DNA from: Bog-473 sp963766995
Lineage (GTDB): Bacteria; Actinomycetota; Acidimicrobiia; Acidimicrobiales; RAAP-2
Reading direction: 5' to 3'
Assembly: GCA_963766995.1 (NCBI GenBank)
Contig: CAVYCE010000003.1
Span: 744,001-808,000, forward strand
Length of the DNA stretch: 64,000 nt
In this document: one piece after another, positions 62,477 to 64,000 of the stretch
Layout of the letters: each line of letters begins with the position of its first letter
How positions within the stretch are numbered: position 1 is the first letter of the stretch
The notes under the pieces: generated by a model
What the model saw: the letters and a program-made list of their open reading frames with translations, nothing else
Databases searched by the model: none
Told to the model about the DNA's origin: nothing
Position numbers and translations under genes: made by a program

Positions 62477-64000
62477 CTACGGGGTGGCCACGAACGCAGT
62501 GACGTTCGCTGGGAATTGACCCTCGTGAAAGAGCGTCTGTTCCGCTATGACGATTCGAGTGCCAGTGGCGACGTCGTCGCCAGTGCCCAGGTTTCTGGCG
62601 TAGAAGGGAAAGGCACCGCTCGACACCTGGACGCGCAACCGGTGAGCCGCCTTGAATGTATGTGCGCACGGTCCCACGGCGATCTGCAATCTCAACGGTT
62701 CACCATCGGCGTATAGCTGTTCATTCCCCTCGACCTTTTGCAAGGCGTCGATCACGTTGATCGACGAGCCGTCAGGATGGACGTCGGTGATCCGGACAAA
62801 GAAATCAGCGCTCTGTGCCGACGATTTCACCCAGAGGGTTGCCGTCACCGGGCCGAACAGTGTCAAGGGTGCATCAATCGGCTCACCGGTGAAGGTGACG
62901 ACATCGGACCGTTCCTCAAGATCTCGGTTGTCGCACGGCATGGCTCTTTCGGCGTCGAACGACGCCAACCCGACGGAAGGTGTCGGGTTGGCCGGGTCGT
63001 AACGGAACGTGGTTGCGGAGGATTGTTCGCTTGGCGCGGATGTAAGGGCGCCGACTGCCCCGAGATACCACTGTCGCGGGCTCGTGTCGGAGTCCTGCCA
63101 ATCGGCTGCCTCTGTCCAGTTGTCACTTCCGGTGACATAGAACGAAATTGGTAGCTGGACAGAATTGTTTTTCTGCAGCAGATAGGTGTCGAACCAGCGC
63201 AATGCTTCGGCGTTGATCTCGGCCCATCCACCTCCGTGCATCCACGGTCCCATGACCAGACGGTGAGCAACACCAGCGTCCCGTAAGCGGAAATAGTCCT
63301 GCCAGAGGTAACGACGTTGGTAGTCGTACCAACCGCCTACCAATAATGTTGGCGGACATCCATCAGACAAGGCATGGCTGCAATCAAGCGGCTTCCAGTG
63401 AGGATCGTCGCCCCAATAGGTGATCCGTTCCCGATAGAAAGGGACTTCTCGCCCAGTGAGCGCCTTGTCCGCGTCGATAAGCGGCAGATGCATATATGCA
63501 TCCAAGGTCGCCAGCGGCGATCCCATGGTGGCGTCACCCTGACTTTGGTCGCGATCCTGCATGGCCGACCAGGCCAGCGCTACATCGAGACCAATGGAGC
63601 CACCTGGATACCACGAAGAAATGCGGTCGGAGCTCATGTACGACACCGAGATGGCACCGACGTCAGACTTGCATCTGGTCGCAGTAGCCCACGCCGTATA
63701 ACCCAGGTAGCTCGGGCCGTGCAGCCCTAGGCGACCGTTGAACCAGTCTTGGGCTTGGATCCATCTGACAGTTGCCTCGCCGTCTTTGGCTTCCTCAAAG
63801 TAGGACGCTGGTCCTCTGGTGTCCTGAATGATGAGGCCATAACCATGTGAAGCCCAGAACGCCCCTTCGGTAGGCAGGAGCTCTTTTGCATAGGCCGTAC
63901 GGACGAGGATGACGGGAACCGGATTGTCACCTTCAGGCCGAAATATCGAACTCGAGAGAGCCAATCCGTCCTCAACCGGGAGGTCAACGGTGTAGGTGGT
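62477..64000 (-). CDS. CocE/NonD-family hydrolase (X-Pro dipeptidyl-peptidase S15), partial
   Basis: The gene runs off the right edge; 507 residues are visible, without the start. The alpha/beta-hydrolase core shows VPVILVRTAYAKEL, IIQDTRG and the nucleophile in GRLGLHGPSYLGYTAW (G-x-S-Y-x-G), with LVGGWYDYQRRY giving the Asp region and MGPWMHGGGWAEIN the His. The C-terminal part is a jelly-roll domain (TATLWVKSSAQSADFF). Family members cleave esters or N-acyl bonds; CocE cleaves cocaine-type esters, so a bulky ester or amide substrate is plausible. No signal peptide can be judged because the N-terminus is missing. Downstream is an IclR gene. Confidence 0.9.
   Translation of the reverse strand, partial: TTYTVDLPVEDGLALSSSIFRPEGDNPVPVILVRTAYAKELLPTEGAFWASHGYGLIIQDTRGPASYFEEAKDGEATVRWIQAQDWFNGRLGLHGPSYLGYTAWATATRCKSDVGAISVSYMSSDRISSWYPGGSIGLDVALAWSAMQDRDQSQGDATMGSPLATLDAYMHLPLIDADKALTGREVPFYRERITYWGDDPHWKPLDCSHALSDGCPPTLLVGGWYDYQRRYLWQDYFRLRDAGVAHRLVMGPWMHGGGWAEINAEALRWFDTYLLQKNNSVQLPISFYVTGSDNWTEAADWQDSDTSPRQWYLGAVGALTSAPSEQSSATTFRYDPANPTPSVGLASFDAERAMPCDNRDLEERSDVVTFTGEPIDAPLTLFGPVTATLWVKSSAQSADFFVRITDVHPDGSSINVIDALQKVEGNEQLYADGEPLRLQIAVGPCAHTFKAAHRLRVQVSSGAFPFYARNLGTGDDVATGTRIVIAEQTLFHEGQFPANVTAFVATP

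Overview
The window is high-GC bacterial DNA, gene-dense, with many GTG starts and 4-8 base gene overlaps. Several gene families point to an actinobacterium: a mycothiol-type maleylpyruvate isomerase-like protein, a CsoR copper-type repressor, a CydD/CydC pair, a PIG-V-like mannosyltransferase, and a desaturase/ferredoxin-reductase pair of the mycobacterial DesA3/Rv3230c kind. An acidimicrobial lineage is my best guess, but that is inference. I see no insertion sequence, phage, CRISPR array, tRNA or 16S/23S rRNA gene. The one structural RNA found is RNase P RNA (rnpB).

Left part (1-24.8 kb): a leftward xseA-xseB-MBL hydrolase-FAD reductase chain lies divergent from rnpB. Then come a PIG-V-like membrane protein, a two-component system, a secreted protein, an aldehyde dehydrogenase, a TetR/amine-oxidase divergent pair with a palindromic operator, a dienelactone hydrolase, a thiolase-like gene overlapping cydDC, a TetR gene, and a tight six-gene leftward operon (aminotransferase, PhzF, NUDIX, zinc-ribbon coiled coil, histidine phosphatase, DUF2889). 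A convergent endonuclease-like gene and SulP transporter are both broken by several single-base indels.

Middle (24.9-45.6 kb): a sphingosine-phosphate-lyase-like PLP enzyme, MDMPI and GNAT genes; a seven-repeat lipoprotein overlapping an Lrp regulator; a methyltransferase; a secreted protein; a FabR/DesT-like regulator next to a leaderless desaturase operon; an NRDE protein; a three-gene operon (endoglycoceramidase-like GH5, phytanoyl-CoA-dioxygenase-like, GH13 glucosidase); ettA; an MBL hydrolase; a SnoaL-like protein; acyl-CoA synthetase plus SDR; and an FAD monooxygenase.

Right part (45.6-64 kb): a CsoR-permease/YHS metal operon with its operator, a DUF1905 protein, and then what looks like an inducible uptake-and-activation island. 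A TetR regulator is in operon with an acyl-CoA synthetase. A serine esterase follows. A rightward operon then encodes a membrane-anchored surface protein, an anchored binding protein, one 1223-residue protein fusing LivH, LivM, LivF and LivG domains, and an acyl-CoA dehydrogenase. The same 35-base site (30/35 identical) precedes both the TetR gene and the transporter operon, which ties them into one regulon. A GT-C-like membrane protein, an IclR regulator and a CocE/NonD-type hydrolase (cut by the window end) close the window.

Quality note: at least eleven single-base frameshifts are visible (cydC, the endonuclease-like gene x4, sulP x3, ettA, SDR, GT-C-like gene). Seven fall within 1.7 kb at 22.3-24.0 kb. 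Most look like residual sequencing or assembly indels rather than decay. Gene-free gaps are all under 300 bases. The largest (51313-51588, 43830-44085, 3316-3538, 61449-61647) hold only the sites listed, or nothing I can recognise.
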